A DNA stretch of 64,000 nt from Streptomyces sp. NBC_01244 (GTDB taxonomy: Bacteria; Actinomycetota; Actinomycetes; Streptomycetales; Streptomycetaceae): contig NZ_CP108488.1 in the NCBI RefSeq assembly GCF_035987325.1, positions 4,030,001-4,094,000 of the forward strand, read 5' to 3'. Each line of letters begins with the position of its first letter. The stretch's first letter is position 1. Under the pieces are notes generated by a model, which did no database searches, had not been told where the DNA came from, and saw only the letters and a list, made by a program, of their open reading frames with translations. The translations under genes and the position numbers were made by a program. Positions 54,760-63,496 of the stretch are shown piece by piece.

Positions 54760-56382
54760 GTGAAAGCGTCATCCAAGTGGCTCATACATCCCGACCTACA
54801 TCAGGCCCTTGCCGAGGGCAGAACCTTCGAGGAGTGGCTGAACGGCCGGAAGCCCAGCTGCTCGTACGCCCGAATCACCAACGACAAGCGGGACGCCGCA
54901 GGTGTCGCCCGGCAGCACCGCAACAACGACGAGTTCGCCGCACAGCATGGGTGCGCCATCGTCTACCGGTACACCGACAACCACATCACCGCAGCCGACC
55001 CGGACATCGAGCGGCCGGCCTTCCTCCGCCTGGTTCGGGACCTCAGGGCCCGTCGCGTCGAGGAGGGGTACCCGATCCAGGGCCTGTTCGTCGTGGAGGA
55101 AGAGCGCGTGGTGCGTCTCCCCGAGGACTACCTGAAGTTGCACAGGGCCCTCACCGTGGACAAGCACGGGCTGTACGCCATCGCCGATACGAAGACCGTG
55201 CTGGACGTGCACAGCGACGCCGAGATGCTTCGTGGGCTCCTCACCTCAGCCATGGGTGAGCGCGAGGTGGTCCGGGTCAAGCGTCGTGTGAAGCGCAACG
55301 TCCGGGACCTTGCGCTGGAAGGCAATCCCGTAGGCCCGCGCCGCTTCGGATGGCTCGGAGCCGACGTCCGCACGGGACGCAAGGTCAACGAGAAGCTGGA
55401 CCCGAAGGAATCGAAGGTTCTACGGGGCGCCATCGAGCTGGTACTCGCCGGGAAGTACTGGGCTACCGCCGTCACGTTCCTGGACGACAGCGGCTACGTA
55501 ACCCTGCGGGGCAACAGATGGGCGACCACACCGGTTCAGTACATGCTCACGAATCCTGCCCTGTGCGGCTACCGGATGATTCACGGCAAGCTGGTGACCG
55601 ACCCCAAGACCGGTGAAGCCGTCGTCGGCAAGTGGGAGACCGTGTGCACGCCCGAGGAGTGGTTGTTGCTCGTCAAGAGGTGTCCCGTGTGGTTCAACCC
55701 GCACGGCGAAACCGCGTCGAGCCGCTTCCGGGACAAGGTTCTGCGAGAGGGCAAGAAGAACTTTCGGGAGATCGCCGAGGATACGCGCCGGTTCTTCCTG
55801 ACCAACATCGCGCGGTGCGGGTACGTGGACGACGCCGGGGACATGTGCCTGGCCAAGATGAAGGGCAACGGTCCGAGCGGATCGAACAAGCAGGACCGGT
55901 ACCGGTGCGGCGACCCGCGATGCAACAAGGTCAGCCGCCGTGCCGACTACACGGACAAGGCCGTCGAGGCCCTCGTCGTGAAGGTACTCAAGGCCCAATT
56001 TGCTGCCATGCGGCCCGATGAGAAGAAGTGGTACGGCGAAGAGACCCTGGCTGCGCTCCTGGCCAAACGGGCGGAGATCAAGGAGAGCTACAAGTCAGGC
56101 GTGTTCGATCTCGCCGAGTACCTGGACTTCAAGGACGACAACGACCGGCAGATCACGGAGTCGCAGGAGGACCGCAACGACTTCTACGCCGAGCAGGCCG
56201 CACGCAACTTCCTCGCGGGGTTCAGTGAGGAGAAGTGGGCGGGGTTCGACATGCGACAGAAGCGAAGGGCCGCCACGACCGTCCTGCAAACCGTGATCAT
56301 CCATCCGATCCCCAAGGGCCGGCCACGGAGCGGCGCGTTCGATCCCGACCTCTTGGAGCCGGTGTTCCGGGCCTCTCACTGA
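54760..56382 (+). CDS. int: Large serine recombinase-family integrase with Thr at the catalytic position
   Basis: This 540-residue protein has an N-terminal resolvase-like domain (SYARITNDKRDAAGVARQHR), IERPAFLRLVRDLRARR, then REVVRVKRRVKRNVRDLALE and GNPVGPRRFGW as in the recombinase domain. A zinc ribbon (CGYVDD, CLAK, CGDPRCNKVSRR) and coiled-coil helices complete the layout. In the usual YxRxS motif the nucleophile Ser is replaced here by Thr40 (codon ACC). GTG 54760 follows GCGAGAGGTTAGCAGCG. It should mediate integration into fruA, but activity is in doubt. Confidence 0.88.
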   Translation: MKASSKWLIHPDLHQALAEGRTFEEWLNGRKPSCSYARITNDKRDAAGVARQHRNNDEFAAQHGCAIVYRYTDNHITAADPDIERPAFLRLVRDLRARRVEEGYPIQGLFVVEEERVVRLPEDYLKLHRALTVDKHGLYAIADTKTVLDVHSDAEMLRGLLTSAMGEREVVRVKRRVKRNVRDLALEGNPVGPRRFGWLGADVRTGRKVNEKLDPKESKVLRGAIELVLAGKYWATAVTFLDDSGYVTLRGNRWATTPVQYMLTNPALCGYRMIHGKLVTDPKTGEAVVGKWETVCTPEEWLLLVKRCPVWFNPHGETASSRFRDKVLREGKKNFREIAEDTRRFFLTNIARCGYVDDAGDMCLAKMKGNGPSGSNKQDRYRCGDPRCNKVSRRADYTDKAVEALVVKVLKAQFAAMRPDEKKWYGEETLAALLAKRAEIKESYKSGVFDLAEYLDFKDDNDRQITESQEDRNDFYAEQAARNFLAGFSEEKWAGFDMRQKRRAATTVLQTVIIHPIPKGRPRSGAFDPDLLEPVFRASH

Positions 56383-56534
56383 AAGAGCTGTCGCAGTACC
56401 TCTAGCTGCTCCTCGCCCAGGCGGGGGGCAGCTTGTGCGTGTGCGACGGCCCATCCTTCAATGCGCATCGCGACCGCATCGCCGTCGGACAGGGTGGACG
56501 GTACAGATTCCACAGCGACGAGCGTCACGTCCAT
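56376..56534 (-). CDS. 52-residue protein coupled to rep
   Basis: The small acidic protein starts MDVTLVAVESVPSTLSDGDA and ends with EEQLEVLRQLFQ. Its ATG lies inside the rep stop region (10-base overlap), a classic translational coupling. Its 3' end overlaps the integrase 3' end by 7 bases. It could be an excision or copy-control accessory. No helix-turn-helix is evident; function is unknown. Confidence 0.6.
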   Translation of the reverse strand: MDVTLVAVESVPSTLSDGDAVAMRIEGWAVAHAQAAPRLGEEQLEVLRQLFQ

Positions 56535-57994
56535 ACCTCCCCTTCGGTCTTGTCGCGTTCCTTGTCCTCGCGAGCGCGGTTGATTTCGTGGCGTGTCTGG
56601 TTGGCGAGGAGCTCTTCGCCGGGGCGGTAGCCAGTGGTGAGGAAGGCCCAGGAGGATTCGGTGACGAGAACCGATTCGGCGACGGGGGCCTGGTCTCCTG
56701 CGCGTTCACGGGCTGCTTCGGCTTGGGCGATGCGCCACCCTCGTCGTACGTCGCGCAGGGCGCCGAGGGTGGTGGAGTAGGCGCGGGACTTGGTGGAGAA
56801 GTGGCCTCGGAAGCCGAGCATGTGGGCCCACTTGCAGAGCTTGAGGTGCGCGAACTCGGGCATGCCCCCGAGGGTCCAGGCGGTTCGGATCATCGTCCGA
56901 ACGTGGGTCTGGACGCGGAGGTCCGCGAAGGGTTCGGCGCGGCCCGTGCCGTCACAGTGAGGGCACAGGTCCCGCACTCGGTCGCCGACCGTGCCGCGAC
57001 CGGCGCAGGGTGCGCAGACAAGGGAGCGGTCCACGGTGCCGGAGCCTTCCGCGCTCTTTGTGGCGTACTTGGCTACGTAGGAGGCCACGCGCTGGTCTGT
57101 GAGTTCGCCGTCCCCGAGCGCCGTGATCTCGCGTACGTCGATCATGTCTCCCCACCGGATTTCGCGATCACCCACCGCGTCAGAGGTCAGGTTGAGGGCG
57201 ACGCGTCCGGCGGCCTCGTGGACGGCGTGGGTCAGCGCTTCGACGGTGGCAAAGGCCGGCGGGGTGTTGGTGTGGCCGTCGGGGCCGTCGAGACGGACGA
57301 CTGCGTGGAAGTGGACCAGGCCGCGCTTCTGGTACTCGGCGACCTTGGCGAAGGAAACCCGCACAAGGCCGTTCAGGGCCTTCTGCGTAATGCCCAGGTA
57401 CGAGGCGAGCTCGCGGCGCAGGTAGGTCGTGAACCGGGACCACAGGGCCCCTGCATGAGCGTTCCAGAGGACCGCGCCCGCGTAATCGTACGTGCGGGGG
57501 TCCAGCGGTGTGCCGAGGACAGGAGCGTCTTCGGCGTGGTGGTCACCGCAGCGGCAGGGGCGGAGCTTGCCGCCGCTGGTGGGCCGGTTGTGGACCGGGC
57601 CAAAGGAGGGGGCGGTGAGCGTGACGAAGAGCCGGGGGTGCGTACGGACGGACTCAGCGACGTTCTTGCCGCCGGAGAGTCCGGCGCGGACGAGGTGGTA
57701 CGTGTCGGCGGCGTAGACGCGGGAGCAGGCCGGGCAACGTGATGAGCGCCGGTTGCCGCAGGCCGTCAGGAGCCGTCCGGTGGGTTCGTCGGCGGTCGCG
57801 TAAGACCGGACGACCGCGTTGTCGTTCGCGGCGTCGCGGGTCTCGGTCCAGCCGACGAGGTTGACCGGCGCGGAGCAGCCGCCGAGGCGGTTGATCTGTT
57901 CGCGGACGCGGTCGAAGTCTTGGAGGTTGGCCAGTTCGATCAGGTCGCGTACGGCGGGGCTGATCACGTGCCGCAAGACGAGGTCGCGGGTCAT
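56525..57994 (-). CDS. RepSA-like rolling-circle replication initiator
   Basis: This 489-residue protein has an N-terminal Cys cluster (CGNRRSSRCPACSR), the HUH motif GLVHFHAVVRLDG (about residue 265) and the Tyr-containing SYVAKYATKSAEG (about residue 335). A second Cys cluster (CAPCAGRG, CPHCDGTG) follows. This is the layout of RepSA-type initiators of actinomycete integrative elements such as pSAM2, which nick the origin and start rolling-circle replication. ATG 57994 follows GGAAGGACTCCAGACTC on the minus strand. Confidence 0.85.
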   Translation of the reverse strand: MTRDLVLRHVISPAVRDLIELANLQDFDRVREQINRLGGCSAPVNLVGWTETRDAANDNAVVRSYATADEPTGRLLTACGNRRSSRCPACSRVYAADTYHLVRAGLSGGKNVAESVRTHPRLFVTLTAPSFGPVHNRPTSGGKLRPCRCGDHHAEDAPVLGTPLDPRTYDYAGAVLWNAHAGALWSRFTTYLRRELASYLGITQKALNGLVRVSFAKVAEYQKRGLVHFHAVVRLDGPDGHTNTPPAFATVEALTHAVHEAAGRVALNLTSDAVGDREIRWGDMIDVREITALGDGELTDQRVASYVAKYATKSAEGSGTVDRSLVCAPCAGRGTVGDRVRDLCPHCDGTGRAEPFADLRVQTHVRTMIRTAWTLGGMPEFAHLKLCKWAHMLGFRGHFSTKSRAYSTTLGALRDVRRGWRIAQAEAARERAGDQAPVAESVLVTESSWAFLTTGYRPGEELLANQTRHEINRAREDKERDKTEGEVWT

Positions 57995-58137
57995 GAGTCT
58001 GGAGTCCTTCCGTACGTGAGAGATGGGGGTGAGGGCCCTGGGCCGCACCCGGCGGAGGGTGGGGTGCGGCCCAGGGCATGACTGGCCAGGCCCATGGGGC
58101 CAGGAGCGGGTGTTGCCGGAAAGGCCGGCGGGGTGGA

Positions 58138-58842
58138 TCAGGCCGTCAGCTCGGCGTGCGCAGCGGTGGCCAGGGGAAGGCCGACGCCGAGTCGCGCTTT
58201 GAGCTGTGCGGCGCTGATCGGCTCTCCGTGGATCGCGGTGTGGGAGTCGGCGATCTCGCGGGCGGCGTCCAGGAGGGCCGAAGGCACCTTCGGCGCCGGA
58301 ACGCTCACCGGGGCCGGGGCCGGAGCCGGGGTGAAGAGGACCGGGACCAGGTCCGCGACAGGTACCGGTTCAGATACGGCAGGGTCGGGTTCCGTGATCG
58401 GCTCGGGGGCGATCACGGGGACCGGTGCAGGGGCCTGGGTGGCCACGGCGTGGAAGCGCCGCAGGAGGGTGGGCCCGACGGCGCCCCATCCGAGGAGGAG
58501 CAGGGGTGCGACCGCATCCACACAGGCGCGGCCGTAGTGCCCCGCGATGATCGGTTCGGCGATGTTGAGGGCCAGTGTGAAGAAGCCGGAGGCATGCATC
58601 AGGCGCGTGGCCCCGGTGAGGTCACCGGCCGGTACCCCGCGCAGGGACAGGTACCGCAGCGCGACCAGGAGCCCGACGACGGACAGGTCCACCATCGGGG
58701 CGATCAACGGTGCAACAGGGCCCGGGACACCCAGGCGCAGGGCGAGGGACCAGACGTTGCCGAAGGAGAACACGAAGGCCAGTAGGGCGATGATCGCCAT
58801 GACCACGGTCACGGTGCGCTGTGTCATCCGGTCTTCTGCCAT
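58138..58842 (-). CDS. SpdB-like DUF2637 membrane protein
   Basis: This 234-residue protein has four hydrophobic segments in the first 130 residues, a Pro/Val/Ala linker (APAPVPVIAPEPITEPDPA), and a C-terminal helix-turn-helix-like part (ISAAQLKARLGVGLPLATAA). Proteins of this type help spread plasmids within the mycelium. The ribosome-binding site GGGAGGTG sits just before; ATG 58842 is preferred to the upstream GTG. Position between tra and rep is typical of these elements. Confidence 0.8.
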   Translation of the reverse strand: MAEDRMTQRTVTVVMAIIALLAFVFSFGNVWSLALRLGVPGPVAPLIAPMVDLSVVGLLVALRYLSLRGVPAGDLTGATRLMHASGFFTLALNIAEPIIAGHYGRACVDAVAPLLLLGWGAVGPTLLRRFHAVATQAPAPVPVIAPEPITEPDPAVSEPVPVADLVPVLFTPAPAPAPVSVPAPKVPSALLDAAREIADSHTAIHGEPISAAQLKARLGVGLPLATAAHAELTA

Positions 58843-58893
58843 GAGGGTTTTCACCTCCCTTCAAGGGGTGTGCAAGGTCAGTTGGAGGGGTGA

Positions 58894-60321
58894 TCAGGCA
58901 GCGAGGAGTTCGGGGCCGTCTTCCTCGTCGGGGTTGTGCTTGGCGAGGTCTTCGACCGTGCGCCCGGTGAGTTCTTCCAGGAGCTGGAAGGGGTCGCGGA
59001 CCAGGTGCCCGGTCTTGGCTGCGATGTCACCGGCGTACGCGTCGGGGACGTAGGGGGTGCGGATGCGGACGAAGCCGGGACGGCCCTGTGCGGACATGAC
59101 CACCACGCCGACGTACGCGGGGTCCTGGAGGTTAATGGGGTTGGCGTCGGGCCACTGGCGGATGTCCTCGCCGAGGGCGGCCACCGCGGCTTCTGCCGTC
59201 TTCTGGGCGAAGGACAGACCGACCGGGCACACGTCCCGGATGAAGGTGGGGATCGCGTCCCCGGTGGTCTTCTGAGTGGTCAGGAACATCAGGATGCCGA
59301 AGGCGCGGCCCTTCTTGACGAGGTCTTCCGCCAGCCGGGCGTTCTCGGCGGCGAGTGCGGCCAGGCGCTTGGTCGCGGGGTCGGAGCCCTTGTGGTCGCG
59401 GAAGTAGGTGTGGGCCTCGTCCATGTTGATGACGATCAGCGGCCACATTTCGGAGGGCCCGACGTGCCACATGTTCTTGACGCCCAGGACGCTGGTCATG
59501 CACGCGGAGCGGGCGCGGCGCAGGAGCACGAGACGCTTGAGGAGCTTGTTCGCGGCCTCCAGGTCGTCACCGACGAAGGCGAACATGCGCTGGAAGAGTT
59601 CGGCGTAGTCGCCCTCCCGGGCATGGGTGACCTTGCCATCGAGGGTGACGAACTGGATGGCCGGCGAGGGTGCCCAGTCGCAGATGAGCCGGTTGTTCAT
59701 GGAGGTCTTCCCGAAGCCGGGCAGACCGCCGACGGTGACCCCAGGCACGTCCTTGAGGGACACCGACACGGGCATGCCGAACTCATCGACGCCCAGTTCC
59801 CAGCGCGCGAGTTCCTTCGGCGGGCGGCCGGTGGGCACGTGCTCAGTCGGAGTCGTCAGCGGGTCAACGCGGACGCCACGGATCAGGACCTGTCCCGGCT
59901 TGTCCCCGGGCAGGACGGAGACACGGGTCATTCCCCAGGCGTCCGCGAGGTAGGGGGCAGCCTTCTGGAACTCGGCCAGGCTCACCTTCGGCAGGCAGTT
60001 CGCGCGCGCCATCACACCGAACTCATCCGGCGTGACCTTCAGTACCGGAGTCAGGACCCGGGGCTTGTGCTGCTTCTTGCCGTCCGTATCGGACAGTTGG
60101 TCCATGAGGGTGGGCATCCTGTCCGTGACGGACAGCCCCGCCATCTGTGCCAGGCGCTTCCAGCCCCGGCGGATACGCACCGCCTGCCGGATACTCACCC
60201 GACCCATCGGCGTGGCCCCCACGTAGCGGACGATCCACACCACCGCCCACAGGGCGATCAGGGCGATGCCGCCCCACATGACAACGTTCAGCCACCGCGT
60301 GGCGTCGCTCAGTTCGTTCAT
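58894..60321 (-). CDS. FtsK/SpoIIIE-like transfer protein (TraB type)
   Basis: This 475-residue protein has N-terminal membrane helices (about 13-33), Walker A GLPGFGKTS (about residue 197), Walker B PLIVINMDEAH (about residue 300) and the following LTTQKTTGDAIPT region of the FtsK motor. A single TraB protein of this family moves double-stranded DNA between mycelia in Streptomyces plasmids. It has the usual length and intact motor motifs, so the element is likely transfer-proficient. Confidence 0.88.
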   Translation of the reverse strand: MNELSDATRWLNVVMWGGIALIALWAVVWIVRYVGATPMGRVSIRQAVRIRRGWKRLAQMAGLSVTDRMPTLMDQLSDTDGKKQHKPRVLTPVLKVTPDEFGVMARANCLPKVSLAEFQKAAPYLADAWGMTRVSVLPGDKPGQVLIRGVRVDPLTTPTEHVPTGRPPKELARWELGVDEFGMPVSVSLKDVPGVTVGGLPGFGKTSMNNRLICDWAPSPAIQFVTLDGKVTHAREGDYAELFQRMFAFVGDDLEAANKLLKRLVLLRRARSACMTSVLGVKNMWHVGPSEMWPLIVINMDEAHTYFRDHKGSDPATKRLAALAAENARLAEDLVKKGRAFGILMFLTTQKTTGDAIPTFIRDVCPVGLSFAQKTAEAAVAALGEDIRQWPDANPINLQDPAYVGVVVMSAQGRPGFVRIRTPYVPDAYAGDIAAKTGHLVRDPFQLLEELTGRTVEDLAKHNPDEEDGPELLAA

Positions 60322-60444
60322 CTGTCCATGTCCTTCGCGTTCTTGTTCTTGGTTGTGTTGGTCGCCTCAGAGGTCGAGGGCGACCAAGGCGGGGCCGGGC
60401 ACTCCCTTCCGAGAGGCCCGAACCCATGCCGCATGGAGACGGGG

Positions 60445-60645
60445 TCAGTCGCCCCAGGTGTGGCCGAGGTCGCCATAGAGCAGTTCGAACAAGGCGCCCT
60501 GCATACAGAAGGCGTCCAGGCCGTTGGAGATCGGCGGGAGACCGTGCGCCTCCAAGACGAAGCGCAGGTCACGCATCACGTCATCGGGAATGAAGCCGTG
60601 GGCCAACACGAGGCGTGCCAACGACCCGCCGCCCCCGCCAGCCAC
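60445..60645 (-). CDS. Small plasmid-type protein
   Basis: This 66-residue protein starts at GTG 60645, overlapping the upstream stop by one base (TAGTG). It has helices around ARLVLAHGFIPDDVMRDLRF and a C-terminal CMQGALFELLYGDLGHTW. It is co-transcribed between the regulator-like gene and tra. No family recognised. Confidence 0.55.
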   Translation of the reverse strand: MAGGGGGSLARLVLAHGFIPDDVMRDLRFVLEAHGLPPISNGLDAFCMQGALFELLYGDLGHTWGD

Positions 60646-61013
60646 TACGCGGCGCCCACTTCGGGCATCGCCGGGGCCTCGACCAGTTCCAGGGCCGTGC
60701 ACCGATAGGCCACGCCCTCCGAGAGCTGGTCGTTGAAAATCCGCGCCCACGGGGAGGCGAACAGGTTCACAGGGCGGACGAAGCGGCCCGGGTGCAGGCC
60801 GTTGGGCAGGCCGTCAGCCGGGACGGTCACCTTCAGGACCTCCGCCCGCTCGTCCTCCATCAGGAACAGCGTCACGGTGAACAGCGGCTGTCCGGTCTCC
60901 CGGTCCACCGCACGGATCGCGTTCTCCTGGTCCTTCCACTTCGGGACCGCCGGGGTGCCCGTCATGCACTTCGTTGACTGCTCGAAACCCACACGGATGT
61001 ACGTCCTGGCCAT
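60645..61013 (-). CDS. Conserved small protein of integrative elements (SCO3933-like)
   Basis: This 122-residue protein starts MARTYIRVGFEQSTKCMTGT and contains WKDQENAIRAVDRETGQPLF and a C-terminal FASPWARIFNDQLSEGVAYR. It resembles the SCO3933-type regulatory proteins annotated near transfer genes in Streptomyces integrative elements, as I recall, but no binding motif is obvious. ATG 61013 is followed by the coupled small gene. It heads the leftward tra operon; the divergent GntR gene is opposite. Confidence 0.65.
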   Translation of the reverse strand: MARTYIRVGFEQSTKCMTGTPAVPKWKDQENAIRAVDRETGQPLFTVTLFLMEDERAEVLKVTVPADGLPNGLHPGRFVRPVNLFASPWARIFNDQLSEGVAYRCTALELVEAPAMPEVGAA

Positions 61014-61190
61014 GGCAAATACGCCCTCTCGGTTGAGGTTTGGCCGCTTGTTCGGCCACACCCAAACCATAGCCGCACACACGCACACTCGCAACACCCG
61101 CACACCGGCACGCACGGGAGGGCCGCACAGTCGGGACGCGAGGGTGCGCCGCTGTATCGCACGGACAGGGAGGCCCCGTATTCTGCGCGT
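61014..61190. promoter_or_regulatory. Divergent promoter region between tra operon and GntR regulator
   Basis: This 177-base gap contains purine/pyrimidine-rich AC repeats (CACACACGCACACTCGCAACA) and the likely promoters of both directions. A KorSA-type regulator would act here, as in pSAM2-like elements. No operator sequence can be defined. Confidence 0.45.
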
Positions 61191-61667
61191 ATGACACTGG
61201 ACTTCGAGAAGGACGACCGGCCGCCCTACATCCAGGCCGCAGAGCTGCTTCGGCAGGACATCCGCAGCGGCCGACTCGAGCCCGGCGACAGGCTTCCGTC
61301 CGCTCGTACGCTCCAGGACCGGTACGGCGTCGCCAGCTCGACCATTCAGAACGCGTTGCGGCTGCTCAAGAACGAGGGGCTCATCTACTCGGTGCAGGGC
61401 CGGGGCAGCTTCGTCCGCAACAGCCCCACCCCCGCCGAGGCGCCGGCGTCCGAGTTCATCCGGGAGTTCTTCGAGCCTGCCCCGGAGGAGCCAGCCAGCG
61501 CGGAGGGGGCCCCGAGTCACGATCTCACTCCGAGCCCCCTACACAGCGACGAGTTCAATACCCTGGCCCAGGCCATCCAGGAACTAACCGGCATCGTCGC
61601 CGCGATGACCGATCAGGTCAGCAAGCTTCAGCAGCAAATTGCAGACCAGGGGAAGACTTCCGAATAG
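61191..61667 (+). CDS. GntR-family transfer regulator (KorSA-like)
   Basis: This 158-residue protein has an N-terminal winged helix (about residues 10-75: YIQAAELLRQDIRSGRLEPG, SARTLQDRYGVASSTIQNAL) and a Ser/Pro/Glu-rich C-terminal part with a coiled coil (ELTGIVAAMTDQVSKLQQQI). KorSA of pSAM2 represses transfer and replication genes, and this gene's divergent position fits that. ATG 61191 begins nine bases after GCGCGT. Confidence 0.75.
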   Translation: MTLDFEKDDRPPYIQAAELLRQDIRSGRLEPGDRLPSARTLQDRYGVASSTIQNALRLLKNEGLIYSVQGRGSFVRNSPTPAEAPASEFIREFFEPAPEEPASAEGAPSHDLTPSPLHSDEFNTLAQAIQELTGIVAAMTDQVSKLQQQIADQGKTSE

Positions 61668-61764
61668 CCTCCGACACCCGCCGCATCGCCGCGTTCAACT
61701 CGGCTATCTGCACGGCCAGTCGGGTCAGACCCGCTTCAAGCGCAGCTATCTCGGACTCACTCAT
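61618..61764 (-). CDS. Small helical protein antisense to the end of the GntR gene
   Basis: This 48-residue protein starts MSESEIAALEAGLTRLAVQI, a heptad-like amphipathic coiled coil. ATG 61764 is preceded by GGGCGGGGAAAGA. Its last 50 bases overlap the GntR gene 3' end on the other strand. A long open frame continues upstream without a start of good quality. It may be a small regulator or a by-product; evidence is moderate. Confidence 0.4.
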   Translation of the reverse strand: MSESEIAALEAGLTRLAVQIAELNAAMRRVSEAIRKSSPGLQFAAEAC

Positions 61765-63496
61765 TCTTTCCCCGCCCATCGTCTTGCTTTCCTGTCGCGC
61801 ATCCCCGCGTATCGCCTCCACTCCCACGTGCAGAGCGGCGAGTAACGGGCACACACCACCCGCACCCCCGGGGCCGGCTGACCTCATAGCTCCGGTCGGT
61901 ACGACGCACCCTGAAGCACTTCCGCGGATTCCTCGACCCTCAAATCTGGGTTCTCCCGCGCTGCGGGCAAGTCGCTCGACCCCTCCCGCCCCGCGCGCCG
62001 AAGACTTGGCGTAACAGCCCGCCACGCGGGCCGCCCTCAAGGCCCCACGGCCGGGCACAACTTCCCCCGAGGGCACCGCCACCGCCTCCACTCGCTCACC
62101 CGCCCTAACATCAGTCTCCGCAGAATCCCGGAATTCCGAATTCCCATCCCGGGTGATAGGTGCCGCCCAGGTAGAACCGGCCCCTTCATCTGCTACAGGT
62201 GCCGGGATCGGCGAAGGTGTGACGCTCGCCCCCCAACTTTCTGATGTGACGCGCATCACACACCCCTCCCAATCGATGCACGGGCTACCCGCCTGATGGC
62301 AAGGGTCCGGAGAATCCCCGGTTTGGCTGACCGGGGATCGTCGGCTATGTAGATCGGCCCGCTTTTGCGGATCACACGTAGAGGTATGCAAAACGCCTCT
62401 CGCGTGACACCACCCAGACGTGATCTGCGTCACACTGCCCGCTTTCCCTGTGGACAACTGCCGGACTCTCCGGCGCACGCAGCACGCAATCAGCGAAAGC
62501 GGACACCCCCTCAGAACCTGCATCCCGACCCCCGTTTGCCATGACCTGTGGACAAGGCCACGTAAGCGGCCCGTAGACACCAGACCATGCCGACCCTGTG
62601 GATAAAGTCCGGCGATTCCGCGAACAGACCAGGGCAAGAAGCGATGGAACAATGCTTATACGGATGGACTTCACAGAGCATGACGAAGCAGCCCATACCT
62701 AGCGGCCGAAGCGGCCGGAGGGATGAGCTGTCGAAAGTTTCTTTACTGGATCAAGGCGGCCCGCTGACGCGGCCCGCGCGGCGCGGCGGCCCCAGGCCAC
62801 CGCTGGCTCCATGTCTCCGCCACCGCCCGCGACGGCCCCCGCCCGCTCGCGCCGCAAAAGCCCGAGAAGCGGTCGAGCCAGACCCCGGAAGAACCCCGAC
62901 CGGCTACCCCACGGCAAGCACGGCCAACAGGAACGGGAGCACACGCCAAGCCCGCACAGGTCACCGCGGATTGCTGTCCACCCACACGTGGCCGGGGCCG
63001 GCGGCCTCCACGGCTTTACCCACCTGTTCGACTCGGGGCCCGCGTCGGGCAAGTCCAGGGGGCCACTCGATCAAATTCCGGGCAGGATCAAAGCCTGCCC
63101 GAGTTGCCGGACAGCGTAAGGCCCCCTGAACATGCCCGACCCCAACCCGAACAGGACACCGGCCAAAGCCGCTCCAGCCACCGGCGCGGGAACGTGACCG
63201 ATCGATGCGGCGACGCTCAAACCACGACTGCCATGGCCCCTAGCGATGAGCCCCAAAATGAGGGAAGCCTCAGATGCGACCAGCAGCCAACTAATCACGG
63301 CATCGAGGATGCGGAATCTAGATCACTGACGACGGAATGGATAAACCAGGGCGAACTAACATATTCATGACGACCCTCGACACTAATCAGCCACATTCAA
63401 CCTCCTTTCCGGTCGTCTCACCCGGAATACCCGAACACATGCGCGAATAGTGCTATCTTCGCCCTCGTAAATTTTTCAAGAAAAGAGGGGGATCGT
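61765..63496. other. Gene-poor region of the integrated element; possible origin or transfer locus
   Basis: No convincing gene is seen over about 1.7 kb. It contains three DnaA-box-like sites: TGTGGACAA at 62449-62457 and 62547-62555, and TGTGGATAA at 62597-62605. It also has the palindrome TGTGACGCGCATCACA (62245-62260) and GTGATCTGCGTCAC (62420-62433), and a perfect hairpin CGGGCAGG/CCTGCCCG (63079-63101) with GGCCCCCTG-type outer arms. These fit replication origin or oriT function. AT content rises after about 63.2 kb. Confidence 0.5.

Noticed and set aside
63079..63101. Hairpin CGGGCAGG/CCTGCCCG as a rho-independent terminator
   Set aside because: No gene ends upstream on either strand and no T run follows. 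It is kept instead as part of the possible origin or transfer region.
62699..63119. Overlapping frames on both strands in the gene-poor region, and a 14-residue frame at 62723
   Set aside because: They are made of Arg/Pro/Gly-rich low-complexity sequence without good starts; the short frame has its purine tract immediately against the ATG. I treat the region as non-coding.
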